Of a DNA stretch of 64,000 nt, positions 45,169 to 53,979 are shown one piece after another (positions within the stretch are counted from its first letter, which is position 1; each line of letters starts with the position of its first letter). Made by a program: the position numbers and the translations under genes. The notes beneath the pieces are model-generated. The model did no database searches. It worked only from the letters and a program-made list of their open reading frames with translations, and had not been told where the DNA came from. Origin of the DNA: Prochlorococcus_E sp000760215 (GTDB lineage: Bacteria; Cyanobacteriota; Cyanobacteriia; PCC-6307; Cyanobiaceae); the NCBI RefSeq assembly GCF_047303175.1, contig NZ_CP138945.1. The stretch is one strand, 5' to 3'.

Positions 45169-46785
45169 TCATCTTGAAATAGTTCGACCCATTCCTTGTG
45201 CAATTCCTTTGCCCACCAAACCAATTGCTCGACCCAGTACGTTTGTTAATAGTACAACCATTAAATCACCAATATATTTTAGCAACGATTGAAGTTGTGG
45301 AGATAACGCATCTCTTGCCTCAACTAAAAGCGTTATTTGTTTTTGCCACCAGTCTAACCTTTTCAGATCATTATCCCTAGCTTCATTGATTAATACAGAA
45401 TCTATTTTACCATTGTTTAATGTAAATAATTCACGCTTACTTTCATATAATTGGATAGGAAGCTCTATTAGGTGATGCCATCTTCGTTGGCTATTTAGTT
45501 GGTTTCTAAGCCTTTCAAGCTCTCTTGTTGAAACAAGAGCAGGTGCTAATAGATATTCCCTTAACTCTGGCCATTCAGAACATAAACTTATTAATTCAGA
45601 ACTAATAAGTTCACCTGTACGTATTAGCCAATTCATTATAAGTGTTTCTAGTTTTAGTAGAGATCTAGGATCATCTGATGAAAGTATACTGCCTTCTACT
45701 AATAGAGGTTTCTCTAGAACCAATGTATCAAGCATTAATGAAGGTCTTGGTAGCTCTTCATCTACTTCGTTTAGGTCAATAGTTTCTAATAGTTGATCTG
45801 CTATAGATGTTATTTTGCCGTTTTTCATCAATCTAGTATATGAACCAGAAAGTTGTCTAATTGCTTGTTTGCGGATTTCATTTTCTAATGAAATCCATTC
45901 TTCGACATAGTTATCATTTAGCTTATCTCTTTTTTGAAAATTACTTATAATATTATCAATCTGATGCAAAAGAGCTGATAATAAAACTCTCTGATTCTCT
46001 TCATTTAACGCTTGAATTGCAAAGATGCTGCCTGTGTTATTTCCTATGCCAGATTTGATTGATTGACCAGTTCGCTCAAGAATCTGCGACCAGACAGCTT
46101 TTGAGCCTCTCCCAGGAATAGTAATATTTGTTGAATAGTATCTTGTTTCTTTAGGCTTATTGGAATTATTTAATATATAGGAAATATGTATTGGTGCCCA
46201 AATTCTAAGTAAAAGAGCTTTAGCACTTTTTATCTCTCTTCGCCTTCCATTAATAACTAGTGATCTTAATAAATTATTTGACTTAACAGTTGATAATAAA
46301 TTTAAACTATTTAATTCTTTGCTTATACTTTCAAGACTATTTGCTAATAAACCATTACCTAGTGAATGTAATATTGATAGTTTTTCATAGTCTTTCTTTA
46401 AGGGTTCGTTTAGTCTGACGACTCTTCCTCCATTAAAAAGATTCGTAATAGTCTCTTTTAACAAATGAATATCTGGATTTTGTAGTATCCCTTCGCATTC
46501 GCAATTAAGGATCTCATTTGGATTAAGTGATGTTCTAGCTGGCAGTAATAAAAGTAATGGGGAAGGTTTCCACTTGTCTTTTAGGAGCATTATTTCATTC
46601 ATTGTGATACTTTCTATTTCTAAACTTTCAACGGACCAAATCACAAGAGAAGGATGCTGTGTTAGCTCTTCTTTTTTAAGAAAGACCTGTAGGTTGGAAT
46701 CATATGAATTTAATTGAATTGATAATGATTCACCAAGTAGATCTGGTGCTATAAGTAAAACTTGCTTAGGTGCGTCTTCAATCAA
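45169..46785 (-). CDS. DUF3685 family protein
   Basis: The 538-residue protein begins with a receiver-like segment (VLLIAPDLLGESLSIQL, residues about 9-25, and LLLLLPARTSLNPNE) lacking a clear phosphoacceptor pattern. A long, largely helical DUF3685 domain follows. The C-terminus has a hydrophobic stretch (about 505-535, IGDLMVVLLTNVLGRAIGLVG). The family is cyanobacterial and plastid; a role is not established as far as I know. The start is TTG at 46785. hisA lies downstream of its 5' side on the same strand after a 99-base gap. Confidence 0.82.
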   Translation of the reverse strand: MIEDAPKQVLLIAPDLLGESLSIQLNSYDSNLQVFLKKEELTQHPSLVIWSVESLEIESITMNEIMLLKDKWKPSPLLLLLPARTSLNPNEILNCECEGILQNPDIHLLKETITNLFNGGRVVRLNEPLKKDYEKLSILHSLGNGLLANSLESISKELNSLNLLSTVKSNNLLRSLVINGRRREIKSAKALLLRIWAPIHISYILNNSNKPKETRYYSTNITIPGRGSKAVWSQILERTGQSIKSGIGNNTGSIFAIQALNEENQRVLLSALLHQIDNIISNFQKRDKLNDNYVEEWISLENEIRKQAIRQLSGSYTRLMKNGKITSIADQLLETIDLNEVDEELPRPSLMLDTLVLEKPLLVEGSILSSDDPRSLLKLETLIMNWLIRTGELISSELISLCSEWPELREYLLAPALVSTRELERLRNQLNSQRRWHHLIELPIQLYESKRELFTLNNGKIDSVLINEARDNDLKRLDWWQKQITLLVEARDALSPQLQSLLKYIGDLMVVLLTNVLGRAIGLVGKGIAQGMGRTISR

Positions 46786-46884
46786 ATGACTTTTATTGTA
46801 CTGATAACCTAAACGTAACTAACTTTGCCTTCGTCATCCAGTCTTTTTGGATATAAATGTTTCTTTTACTTTAATAACTTTTGT

Positions 46885-47655
46885 TTATGCAAAATCTTTG
46901 TTTTGATTAGTCAAATCTTGCATGCTTTGGTTGTTTACAATATGAAGCGCTTCCTTGAGATCAATTGCCCCGTCATAAAGAGCCCTCCCAACAATTACTC
47001 CACAAACCCCACTTTTTTCTAAACCAGTTATTGAAAGGATGTCTGAGATATTACCTATACCACCAGAAGCAATTACTGGGACGGTTGAAGCTGATGCCAT
47101 TTTTTGAAGGAATTTAAGATTAGGACCTTTTAACGTTCCGTCTGTTGATATATCAGTAGTGATTATTTCTGCGATGTCAGTTTTTGAAAATGTTCTAATT
47201 AGTTCTTCAGCTTCGGTATCACTTTTGTTTACCCATCCTCTAGTGGCTACTTTCCCGTCTTTTGCGTCTATTCCTACTATAATTTTTCCAGGATGTTTAG
47301 ATGCAAGTAATTGAACAGTTTCAGGAGATTCAATAGCAATAGTTCCAAGGATAACCCTATCAATTCCTTCCTTTATTAATTCTTCGGCTCTTTGTGTAGT
47401 TCTAATTCCACCTCCTATCTGAACTGGAATTCTCAGGGCTTTTTTTATAGATTTAATTATATGGTCATTTACAGGCTTCCCTGTTTTCGCGCCATCTAGA
47501 TCTACTATATGCAATCTTTTCGCTCCCATGCGCTCCCATGTAAGGGCTTGCTCTATAGGATTACTATTGAATTCGGTGACTTGACCATAGTTCCCTTGAA
47601 GTAATCTCACGCATTTACCATTTAGCAAATCAATGGCTGGAATGATCTCAATCAC
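46885..47655 (-). CDS. hisA: Phosphoribosylformimino-5-aminoimidazole carboxamide ribotide isomerase
   Basis: HisA opens the ribose ring of ProFAR in histidine synthesis. The 256-residue half-barrel repeat protein has IIPAIDLLNGKCVRLLQGNY with the catalytic Asp, LHIVDLDGAKTGKP, VQIGGGIRT, and the second half TDISTDGTLKGPN with the other Asp and VIASGGIGNI. I used the GTG at 47655 because the family starts at this residue; the ATG at 47706 adds 17 unrelated residues and would collide with the divergent epimerase gene. Confidence 0.96.
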   Translation of the reverse strand: MIEIIPAIDLLNGKCVRLLQGNYGQVTEFNSNPIEQALTWERMGAKRLHIVDLDGAKTGKPVNDHIIKSIKKALRIPVQIGGGIRTTQRAEELIKEGIDRVILGTIAIESPETVQLLASKHPGKIIVGIDAKDGKVATRGWVNKSDTEAEELIRTFSKTDIAEIITTDISTDGTLKGPNLKFLQKMASASTVPVIASGGIGNISDILSITGLEKSGVCGVIVGRALYDGAIDLKEALHIVNNQSMQDLTNQNKDFA

Positions 47656-47750
47656 AAATAATTGTTTCTCTACATATATCCTGCATTGCAATGGTTTTGT
47701 TTGCAAAGCTCTTAACGCGCTTCAATAGAGAAGTAATTTGCTTTACTACT

Positions 47751-48668
47751 TTGAAAACTTTATTTATGGGAGGTACTCGCTTTGTGGGGAAGGCCTTGGT
47801 TCGTAATTTTATGGAGAAAGGTTATGACATTACGATTTTTACAAGAGGTAAAAAGGAGCCCCCACAAAACATCAGACATATTAATGGCGATCGAAATACA
47901 GATGATATAAAGAAATTAGCAGGATTGAAATTCGATGTAATTGTTGATAGCTCTGGAAGATCACTTCAAGAGACTAAAGAATTAATAGAAGTTGTAGGAA
48001 CTCCTAATCATAGACTTATATATATAAGTTCTGCGGGGGTGTATGCAGATACTGGGGAATGGCCGGTAGATGAATCTTCTTTAATTGATCCTAATAGCAG
48101 GCATATAGGTAAAGTAGAAACTGAGGAATGGCTTAAGACGACTGGCATCCCTTTTACAAGTTTTCGTCCAACTTATATTTATGGACCTGGTAATTATAAC
48201 CCTATAGAAAAATGGTTCTTTGATCGCATTATCTATGAAAGGCCTATTCCTATTCCTTTAGAAGGTGATACTATTACTCAACTTGGTCATGTCTCTGATT
48301 TGGCCGATGCAATAACGTTAAGTTTAGATTCAAGTAATTCAAGTAATAAAATTTATAATGTTTCAGGCAAAAAAGGAGTTACTTTTAAGGGTTTATTAAG
48401 CATAGCTGCAAAAGCTTGTGGTAAAGATCCTAGAAAAATAAGAATTGAGTCTTTCAATCCAAAAGGCCTAGATAAGAAAGAGCGGAAGCTTTTCCCATTA
48501 AGGCTTAATCACTTTTTGACAGATATTAGTCTGATTCAAAATGATCTAAATTGGCAACCGAAATTCAATCTTGAAGAAGGATTCTCAGATAGTTATAAGA
48601 ATGACTATCTTTTAAATGCAACTCAAAGCCCTGATTTTAATTCTGATATTACACTGATTGGATCTTAA
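47751..48668 (+). CDS. NAD-dependent epimerase/dehydratase, CSP41-like
   Basis: This 305-residue extended SDR protein has the dinucleotide site MGGTRFVGKALVRNF near the start, ISSAGVYADTGEWP, and FRPTYIYGPGNYNPIEKWFFDRI. The closest recognisable group is the cyanobacterial relatives of chloroplast CSP41, which bind and cleave RNA and associate with ribosomes and the RNA polymerase. The start is TTG at 47751, giving MKTLFMGGTRFVGK, in line with the family; the ATG at 47691 adds 20 residues that overlap the hisA 5' end. Confidence 0.85.
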   Translation: MKTLFMGGTRFVGKALVRNFMEKGYDITIFTRGKKEPPQNIRHINGDRNTDDIKKLAGLKFDVIVDSSGRSLQETKELIEVVGTPNHRLIYISSAGVYADTGEWPVDESSLIDPNSRHIGKVETEEWLKTTGIPFTSFRPTYIYGPGNYNPIEKWFFDRIIYERPIPIPLEGDTITQLGHVSDLADAITLSLDSSNSSNKIYNVSGKKGVTFKGLLSIAAKACGKDPRKIRIESFNPKGLDKKERKLFPLRLNHFLTDISLIQNDLNWQPKFNLEEGFSDSYKNDYLLNATQSPDFNSDITLIGS

Positions 48669-49176
48669 TATATTTATAAGCAGAGATTATAGAAGCTATA
48701 AAGGATAACCAGAAGAATAAGTATCCAAGTGTTTTTATAATTAGAATATTGTTAGGGTATATGAGGAATATTACGCTAAAAAATTGCAGAAAAGTTTTTA
48801 ATTTACCAGTAATAGAAGCTTTAATTGCCTTCTTATTACTTTTTCTCCAGGATGTAATTACCAACTCTCTAGTAAATAATATCCATACTGCCCATATTGG
48901 AAGTATTCCATTTTTAGTTAACCATAAAAAAGGAGCAATTAATAAAATTTTATCTGCTAATGGATCAATTTCCGCTCCCCAACTAGTACCTCCTCCTGCT
49001 TTCCTAGCCATAAATCCATCCAACCAATCACTTATCCCGCCAAGTATAATTAATAGCAATGCTATAAATATCTTGTTAAATGAAAGTGAAATTAATATTG
49101 GCAATCCAATAATTATTCGAAAATTAGTTGTTACGTTGGCTATTCTGCGATAAAGTATTTTTCTTTCAGTTGACAT
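48649..49176 (-). CDS. pgsA: CDP-diacylglycerol-glycerol-3-phosphate 3-phosphatidyltransferase
   Basis: PgsA makes phosphatidylglycerophosphate, precursor of the only phospholipid of cyanobacterial thylakoids. The 175-residue membrane protein has the CDP-alcohol phosphatidyltransferase motif with D-G-x2-A-R-x-G-x-D-x3-D (SDWLDGFMARKAGGG... IDPLADK) near residues 45-72, plus four to five hydrophobic segments. Its 3' end overlaps the convergent epimerase gene by 20 bases. The YqeG-type phosphatase in this window could do the next step. Confidence 0.92.
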   Translation of the reverse strand: MSTERKILYRRIANVTTNFRIIIGLPILISLSFNKIFIALLLIILGGISDWLDGFMARKAGGGTSWGAEIDPLADKILLIAPFLWLTKNGILPIWAVWILFTRELVITSWRKSNKKAIKASITGKLKTFLQFFSVIFLIYPNNILIIKTLGYLFFWLSFIASIISAYKYIKIQSV

Positions 49177-49329
49177 TTATATGTTTATTTATAACTACAT
49201 GAAATATAACATATAAGTTACTCTTATTCTTAATAAACATAAGCCTCTATATATTTCAATCTATCTGGGATTTTAAGATTTGTTGATTTATTTTTATCAA
49301 TGTGCGAATATCATAGATGATTATTTAGT

Positions 49330-49413
49330 ATGATGACCTTATTTTTATTGTTTGTCTTAGCAGCATCATTGGTTTCAATGGTCTACATAGTTCGTCGTCT
49401 AGAGGAGAATTGA
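49330..49413 (+). CDS. Candidate 27-residue single-helix membrane peptide
   Basis: The short frame starts with two ATGs and encodes a hydrophobic helix TLFLLFVLAASLVSMVYIV (residues 3-21), a basic pair RR and an acidic end LEEN. This is the shape of the small photosystem, cytochrome b6f or NDH-1 subunits of cyanobacteria. It does not match PetL, PetM, PetN, PetG, PsbM, PsbX or PsaM as I remember them. I can see no strong ribosome binding site. It stands alone between divergent pgsA and the PPC-glutaredoxin gene. Confidence 0.45.
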   Translation: MMTLFLLFVLAASLVSMVYIVRRLEEN

Positions 49414-49477
49414 AATCTATTTTCAGTTTGCAATCCTTTTATCAATTATGAATTGATTCGAACTATAGGTATATTCT

Positions 49478-50086
49478 ATGAATGTAAAAAGAATTAGATT
49501 AGATTCTGGCTTAGATCTCAAAGATTCACTAGAGAGTCTCAGTAGGGATTCTAATATTAATGGATTTATATTAGGAGTTGTAGGAGACCTTTCTAAAGCA
49601 ACTATACAATGTCCTGGAAATAATAAAGCAAGTACTTTGAATGGTCATCTGGAAATAATATCTTTAAATGGTTCTTTATCCTCTGGTTCAGTACATTTAC
49701 ACTTAAGTGTTTCCGATGGTGAATGTCATGTTTGGGGAGGGCATTTAGAAAGCGGTTCTATTGTTCATAAAGGAGCAGATATATTAATTGGTTTGTTGCA
49801 AGAGCAATCATCTCTAGCTGAGAATATTACAACTTCTATAAATAACGATGTTGCTTCGCCACTGCAAGTTGCAGTATTACCTAATTGCCCTTGGTCTAAA
49901 AGGATTATTAGATTACTATCGTCCGGAGAAATACCCTATAATATAATTAGTGTAGAAGAAGAATCCACTTTTATAAACATAAAAAATATCACAGGAAGTT
50001 CAACTTTTCCTCAGGTTTTTATTAAAGGAAAGTATATTGGTGGTTATGATCAATTTCTCAAACTTTATACCTCAGGTCAGCTATAA
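49478..50086 (+). CDS. PPC (DUF296) domain fused to a glutaredoxin domain
   Basis: The 202-residue protein is a fusion. Residues 1-about 120 form a PPC/DUF296 domain: RLDSGLDLKDSLESL, then IQCPGNN, LEIISLNGSLS and VHLHLSVSDGECHVWGGHL with the metal-type His residues and GS-V-H-K-G ending, as in AT-hook-less bacterial PPC proteins. Residues about 128-202 form a glutaredoxin: QVAVLPNCPWSKRIIRLL (active-site CPWS, monothiol type), FPQVFIKGKYIGGYDQFLKL (cis-Pro and GGxD glutathione-binding). The start is ATG. No terminator separates it from the downstream small membrane-protein gene, 8 bases away. Confidence 0.85.
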   Translation: MNVKRIRLDSGLDLKDSLESLSRDSNINGFILGVVGDLSKATIQCPGNNKASTLNGHLEIISLNGSLSSGSVHLHLSVSDGECHVWGGHLESGSIVHKGADILIGLLQEQSSLAENITTSINNDVASPLQVAVLPNCPWSKRIIRLLSSGEIPYNIISVEEESTFINIKNITGSSTFPQVFIKGKYIGGYDQFLKLYTSGQL

Positions 50087-50094
50087 TAAACTAA

Positions 50095-50325
50095 ATGAAT
50101 ATCATATCTTTCTTTGAAAAAAGTAATAAATACTGGAAACTGAAACCATTTTGGTGCAAGCCTTTCTCAATTATAATTACTGGCATTTTTATTTTGATTA
50201 TTGGCTTCAAAATTTTTTCAATGTTTTGGATTAGGACAATCATATCTTTAATTATTTTTTCATGGTGGGCTCTTTTCTTGATTATTGCACCATATTCCTA
50301 TGACCAAATAGAATTACCTGATTAA
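50095..50325 (+). CDS. Small two-helix membrane protein (DUF6737-like)
   Basis: The 76-residue protein has an amphipathic start (NKYWKLKPFWCKPFSI) and two hydrophobic segments (about residues 24-42 and 46-66). A tryptophan-rich WKLKPFWCKP-like beginning and a WWALFLI-like second helix are shared by a small cyanobacterial membrane protein family that I recall as DUF6737; that name is from memory. It lies 8 bases after the PPC-glutaredoxin gene and 7 bases before the GNAT gene, so all three probably share a transcript. Confidence 0.75.
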   Translation: MNIISFFEKSNKYWKLKPFWCKPFSIIITGIFILIIGFKIFSMFWIRTIISLIIFSWWALFLIIAPYSYDQIELPD

Positions 50326-50332
50326 CATTTAA

Positions 50333-51220
50333 ATGAAGACCAATTTTTATATTAGACCATTAGAAGAAATTGACATTAATACAGTTACATATTGGGCTCG
50401 TAATGAGGGCTTTGCTCCTGGTCTTGAGGACGTTAACATTTATAAAAATACTGATACTCAAGGTCTGTGGATAGGGGCTTTAGATTCTCAACCAATAGGC
50501 TGCATAGCAGGAGTAAAATATAATTCCAATTATGGATTCCTTGGACTATTTATTGTAGATCAACCTTATAGAGGTAGAGGATATGGCCTACAACTTTGGA
50601 AGCATGTAATTCATCACTTGGACGATATTTCTTGTTTAGGATTAGAAGCAGCACCTAATAGAATTACAGATTATGAATCTTGGGGCTTTAAAACCTCTTC
50701 TATAACTACTCGTTGGGAACTAAATAGTGCACCTTGCATATCTGCATTGAAAAACTTCTCATATAATGTAGATAAATATATGCTTTTAGAAGGCAATCAA
50801 ATACCACCTAATATAATCACTAATTATGATAAAAATAAGGAAAACACACCTAGACCCCATTTCCTATCTAATTGGTTAAATCATAAGTCTGGAACTGTCA
50901 TAGCAATAGTAGATCATTCTGGGGAATGCGTTGCTTTTTGCCGTATTAGGCCTTGTCTTTTGAAAAATGGTATTGGTTATAGAATTGGCCCACTTGTTGC
51001 TGATAGTTCTCTGTTAGCTAAATTAATTCTAAAACATCTTGTATTGAGATATCAGGGTACGATATTAATCGATTCACCTGGTATAAATATTAAAGCTAAT
51101 AAGTTATTTAGGTCTTTAGGTTCCAGTTCTATATCTTATACGGTAAGAATGTATAAAGGCAGTCAACCATCTATTTCGATGAATGAGATCTATGGTCTAG
51201 CTTGCCTTGAACTTGGATAA
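50333..51220 (+). CDS. GNAT-family N-acetyltransferase
   Basis: The 295-residue protein has two acetyltransferase-like halves. The first contains the CoA-binding P-loop YRGRGYGLQLWKHV (about residues 80-93) after FLGLFIVDQP, which is the clear GNAT motif A. The second half has GYRIGPLVADSSLLAKLILKHL and resembles the C-terminal YitH/HPA-type 'acetyltransferase (GNAT) 2' domain. Substrate is unknown. It probably ends the co-transcribed group that starts with the PPC-glutaredoxin gene. Confidence 0.88.
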   Translation: MKTNFYIRPLEEIDINTVTYWARNEGFAPGLEDVNIYKNTDTQGLWIGALDSQPIGCIAGVKYNSNYGFLGLFIVDQPYRGRGYGLQLWKHVIHHLDDISCLGLEAAPNRITDYESWGFKTSSITTRWELNSAPCISALKNFSYNVDKYMLLEGNQIPPNIITNYDKNKENTPRPHFLSNWLNHKSGTVIAIVDHSGECVAFCRIRPCLLKNGIGYRIGPLVADSSLLAKLILKHLVLRYQGTILIDSPGINIKANKLFRSLGSSSISYTVRMYKGSQPSISMNEIYGLACLELG

Positions 51221-51231
51221 TCTATACTACA

Positions 51232-51438
51232 TTATTGTGTTCTGGCTTCACTCTTATTGCGCAAGATTATCTTTTCTTTATTAAGTTCTTGTTCTAATTG
51301 TTGTATTAACTTAGAAACAAGTGATTGAAACTCTGGTTGACAACCTTTGAATGCTGCTTTATGACGTATCGATTCATTTCTAGTGCGTAAGTCAGTTAAC
51401 ATTAACTGCAATGAATCGATTATTGGGTTGGTCTCCAT
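51232..51438 (-). CDS. Small conserved hypothetical protein (68 aa)
   Basis: The protein is 68 residues, mostly helical and charged (SLVSKLIQQLEQELNKEKIIL is a likely coiled coil at about 36-56, with the preceding FKGCQPEFQ). I do not recognise the family, but its ATG start and 5-base spacing to the SDR gene on the same strand support a real gene. It converges on the GNAT gene with an 11-base gap. Confidence 0.65.
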   Translation of the reverse strand: METNPIIDSLQLMLTDLRTRNESIRHKAAFKGCQPEFQSLVSKLIQQLEQELNKEKIILRNKSEARTQ

Positions 51439-51443
51439 TGAAT

Positions 51444-52136
51444 TTATGCTTCGATTGGTTCTTCTACATTTATATTAAAGCTTTGAATAGCTTTTTTCAT
51501 AGTTATTTTCTGATTTTCTTCATTACTAGTTACTTCTATAATAGTGCCGATTGCTTCCTTTGTATTTAGCGCCTCTATGCAACTCTTTGCAACTAGTCTT
51601 CTAGGGATAGATCCTTCGTCTTGTGAATTGCTTTTTGTATATAGTATAGATTGTTTCTCTAGATTATCTTCATCTTCTTTAAGTCCGCCAGGTCTGATTA
51701 TTGTCCAATCAATCCCACTGTTTATAACTTTACTCTCACCAAATTTTTTCCATAAGAGAATTAAGCCAAAAAGATTAAGCGGATGAAATAATTTCCCAAC
51801 ACATAATGAACTAACAAGAATAATCCTTTTAACCCCATTCTTCTTGCAACTTTCGACTTGATTATTAACTCCTAGGGCATCAACTCTAGATGGACCTGTT
51901 AAATCTATATTAGCTCTAGCACCTGTGGCAATTATTAATACATCTATACCTTTAAGGGCATCATTTAATTCGTCACTATTAAATAAAGATAACCTGATTG
52001 TTTTACACGAAGATAATGAATTTGGTATAACGGAATCTTTTCTTACTATTAGGCTAACATCATTTTTGTTCTTCAGTGCCTCTTCTGCGATTCTATATCC
52101 AGTTTTACCTGATGCACCACTTACAGCAATTTTCAT
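51444..52136 (-). CDS. NAD(P)-binding SDR family protein
   Basis: The 230-residue atypical SDR has the glycine motif VSGASGKTGYRIAEEAL at the N-terminus (residues 4-20), DVLIIATGARANIDL, ILVSSLCVGK and IIRPGGLKEDE. It is of the NAD(P)H-binding family (DUF2867/NmrA-like, related to plant TIC62 and cyanobacterial Ycf39-like proteins) in which many members bind nucleotide but have no known substrate. It lacks the classical YxxxK catalytic pair in the visible sequence. Confidence 0.85.
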   Translation of the reverse strand: MKIAVSGASGKTGYRIAEEALKNKNDVSLIVRKDSVIPNSLSSCKTIRLSLFNSDELNDALKGIDVLIIATGARANIDLTGPSRVDALGVNNQVESCKKNGVKRIILVSSLCVGKLFHPLNLFGLILLWKKFGESKVINSGIDWTIIRPGGLKEDEDNLEKQSILYTKSNSQDEGSIPRRLVAKSCIEALNTKEAIGTIIEVTSNEENQKITMKKAIQSFNINVEEPIEA

Positions 52137-52208
52137 ATTAAAATTTATAGGTGTAATTATTATATCCTTTTTAGTTTTAAAGTTATTGAAGATTTGAAAA
52201 GATTCTAT

Positions 52209-52862
52209 TTAAGCTTTTGTGTGTATAAAAGGTTTTTTTCTTAGTGGGTACAGTTCTTTGCATATATCACATCTAGTCCCATCACAGCCTCTTGCTGAGC
52301 AATAAGCCCGACCATAATAAATTATCTGAAGATGTAATTTGTTCCATTTTTCTTTTGGGAAAATTTTTTTGAGGTCTTTTTCAGTTTCCCTTACATTTTT
52401 GCCTGAGGTTAACCCCCACCTTTGCGCCAGCCTATGAATATGAGTATCTACAGGAAATGATGGCACTCCAAATGCTTGAGCCATAACCACACTTGCTGTT
52501 TTATGGCCAACACCTGGCAATGATTCAAGAAGACTAAGTTCCTTTGGTACTTCATTTTGATATTTATTTAGGATTATTTTCGATAATTTAAATATGTTCT
52601 TAGCTTTTGTATTTGCAAGACCAAGTTGTTTGATGTATGAGTAAATATGTTTTTCTCCTAGCTTATATAAATCTTTTGCACTATTACCATGTTTAAACAA
52701 CTCAGGAGTCAACTCGTTTACTTTCTTGTCAGTGGATTGTGCACTTAGTAATACTGATACAAGAAGCGTGAATGCATTATTGTGATATAAAGGTATTGGA
52801 GGGTTAGGAAAAGTTTCATCTAGTCTGTGAATTATTAATTTAGATCTTTGAATTCTGTTCAT
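52209..52862 (-). CDS. nth: Endonuclease III
   Basis: Nth removes oxidised pyrimidines and nicks abasic sites. The 217-residue protein has the helix-hairpin-helix LPGVGHKTASVVMAQAFG with the catalytic Lys, VDTHIHRLAQRWGLT with the catalytic Asp, and a C-terminal Cys group CSARGCDGTRCDIC for a 4Fe-4S cluster. The cysteine spacing is x4-x4-x2, not the E. coli x6-x2-x5. It is divergent from the ABC ATPase gene, with only 20 bases between the starts. Confidence 0.94.
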   Translation of the reverse strand: MNRIQRSKLIIHRLDETFPNPPIPLYHNNAFTLLVSVLLSAQSTDKKVNELTPELFKHGNSAKDLYKLGEKHIYSYIKQLGLANTKAKNIFKLSKIILNKYQNEVPKELSLLESLPGVGHKTASVVMAQAFGVPSFPVDTHIHRLAQRWGLTSGKNVRETEKDLKKIFPKEKWNKLHLQIIYYGRAYCSARGCDGTRCDICKELYPLRKKPFIHTKA

Positions 52863-52882
52863 CTTTTTTATGCTTTTAAATT

Positions 52883-53947
52883 GTGAAAGAAGTACACCTG
52901 CAAATTACTGACCTTAGTCATCACTATGGAGATATTACTAGTAACGAGCTTTCTTTAAATTCTATAAATTTATCTCTATATAAAGGTGAACTTCTTGGCT
53001 TGTTAGGTCCTTCAGGTTGCGGCAAAACGACATTATTACGATTGATTGCTGGGTTTGAGACGCCTACTCAAGGCTCCATATCAATTGATAACCAAGTTAT
53101 TTCATCATCTATTTATACTTGCCCTCCTGAAAAGAGAGGCATAGGTATGGTTTTCCAGGATTATGCACTTTTCCCTCATTTGGATGTTTGGAATAATATT
53201 TGTTTTGGATTAAAGCCTTCCCAAGATAAAAGTAGAGCCTACTGGCTTCTTGAATTACTTGGTCTAAATGACTTGCAGAAAAGATATCCACATGAATTAT
53301 CAGGAGGACAACGCCAACGACTCGGACTTGCAAGAGCATTAGCTCCTGGAACTTCTTTAGTGCTATTGGATGAACCTTTTAGCAGCCTAGATGTAGAAGT
53401 ACGGTATAGATTAAGAAATCAATTAAGCGATGTTTTGAAAACTTGTTCGGCCACCGCGATTTTAGTAACACATGACCCTCAAGAAGCACTTGGTATATGT
53501 GATCGTGTAGCAGTAATGCGTGCAGGTGTTATTCATCAATGCTCGACCCCTCTTGATTTACTAACAAATCCAGATACTCCTTTCATTGGACATTTTGTAT
53601 CTCAAAATAATTTAGTTAAAATACATTTGAAAAATGGTTCATATAGCTCACCATTTGGAGATATTTTGGTCCAGACACATCTTCTTAAGTCTCCACCTCA
53701 TACCCTAATGTTTGATGAAATATCGCTAGAGCTATTTCCATCGCCCGAAGGTAAAGCTATCATTAAAGGAAAGGAGTTTAATAATACAAACTGGATTTTT
53801 CGTGTTCAATATGATGATCAAGTCCTTAGAGTCTCATCACCTTTAGATTCTGATATGCAAATTGGTGATAGTTGCAAGATTAAGTTTATTTCTGGTAAAT
53901 ATGGTTATCTTTTCCCTGGTTGCATATCATGTGTTCTTAAATCATAA
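52883..53947 (+). CDS. futC: Iron(III)-type ABC transporter ATPase (FutC/FbpC-like)
   Basis: The 354-residue ATPase has Walker A GPSGCGKTT, the Q-loop IGMVFQDYALFPHLDVW, signature LSGGQRQRLGLARAL, Walker B LLDEPFSSLD and the H-loop THDPQEAL, followed by a C-terminal TOBE-like domain (about 260-354). This order and length match the ferric iron/spermidine class. Iron is inferred from the neighbouring ferritin and from the Fur-like site 190 bases downstream of the stop. No permease or binding-protein gene is adjacent. The start is GTG. Confidence 0.82.
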   Translation: MKEVHLQITDLSHHYGDITSNELSLNSINLSLYKGELLGLLGPSGCGKTTLLRLIAGFETPTQGSISIDNQVISSSIYTCPPEKRGIGMVFQDYALFPHLDVWNNICFGLKPSQDKSRAYWLLELLGLNDLQKRYPHELSGGQRQRLGLARALAPGTSLVLLDEPFSSLDVEVRYRLRNQLSDVLKTCSATAILVTHDPQEALGICDRVAVMRAGVIHQCSTPLDLLTNPDTPFIGHFVSQNNLVKIHLKNGSYSSPFGDILVQTHLLKSPPHTLMFDEISLELFPSPEGKAIIKGKEFNNTNWIFRVQYDDQVLRVSSPLDSDMQIGDSCKIKFISGKYGYLFPGCISCVLKS

Positions 53948-53979
53948 AAAGAAGTTGATTTGTTGGTTAGGGATATGAT

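Noticed and set aside
48749..49153. Plus-strand 134-codon frame opposite pgsA
   Set aside because: It lies wholly antisense to pgsA, whose CDP-alcohol transferase motif is clear; the frame is a shadow.
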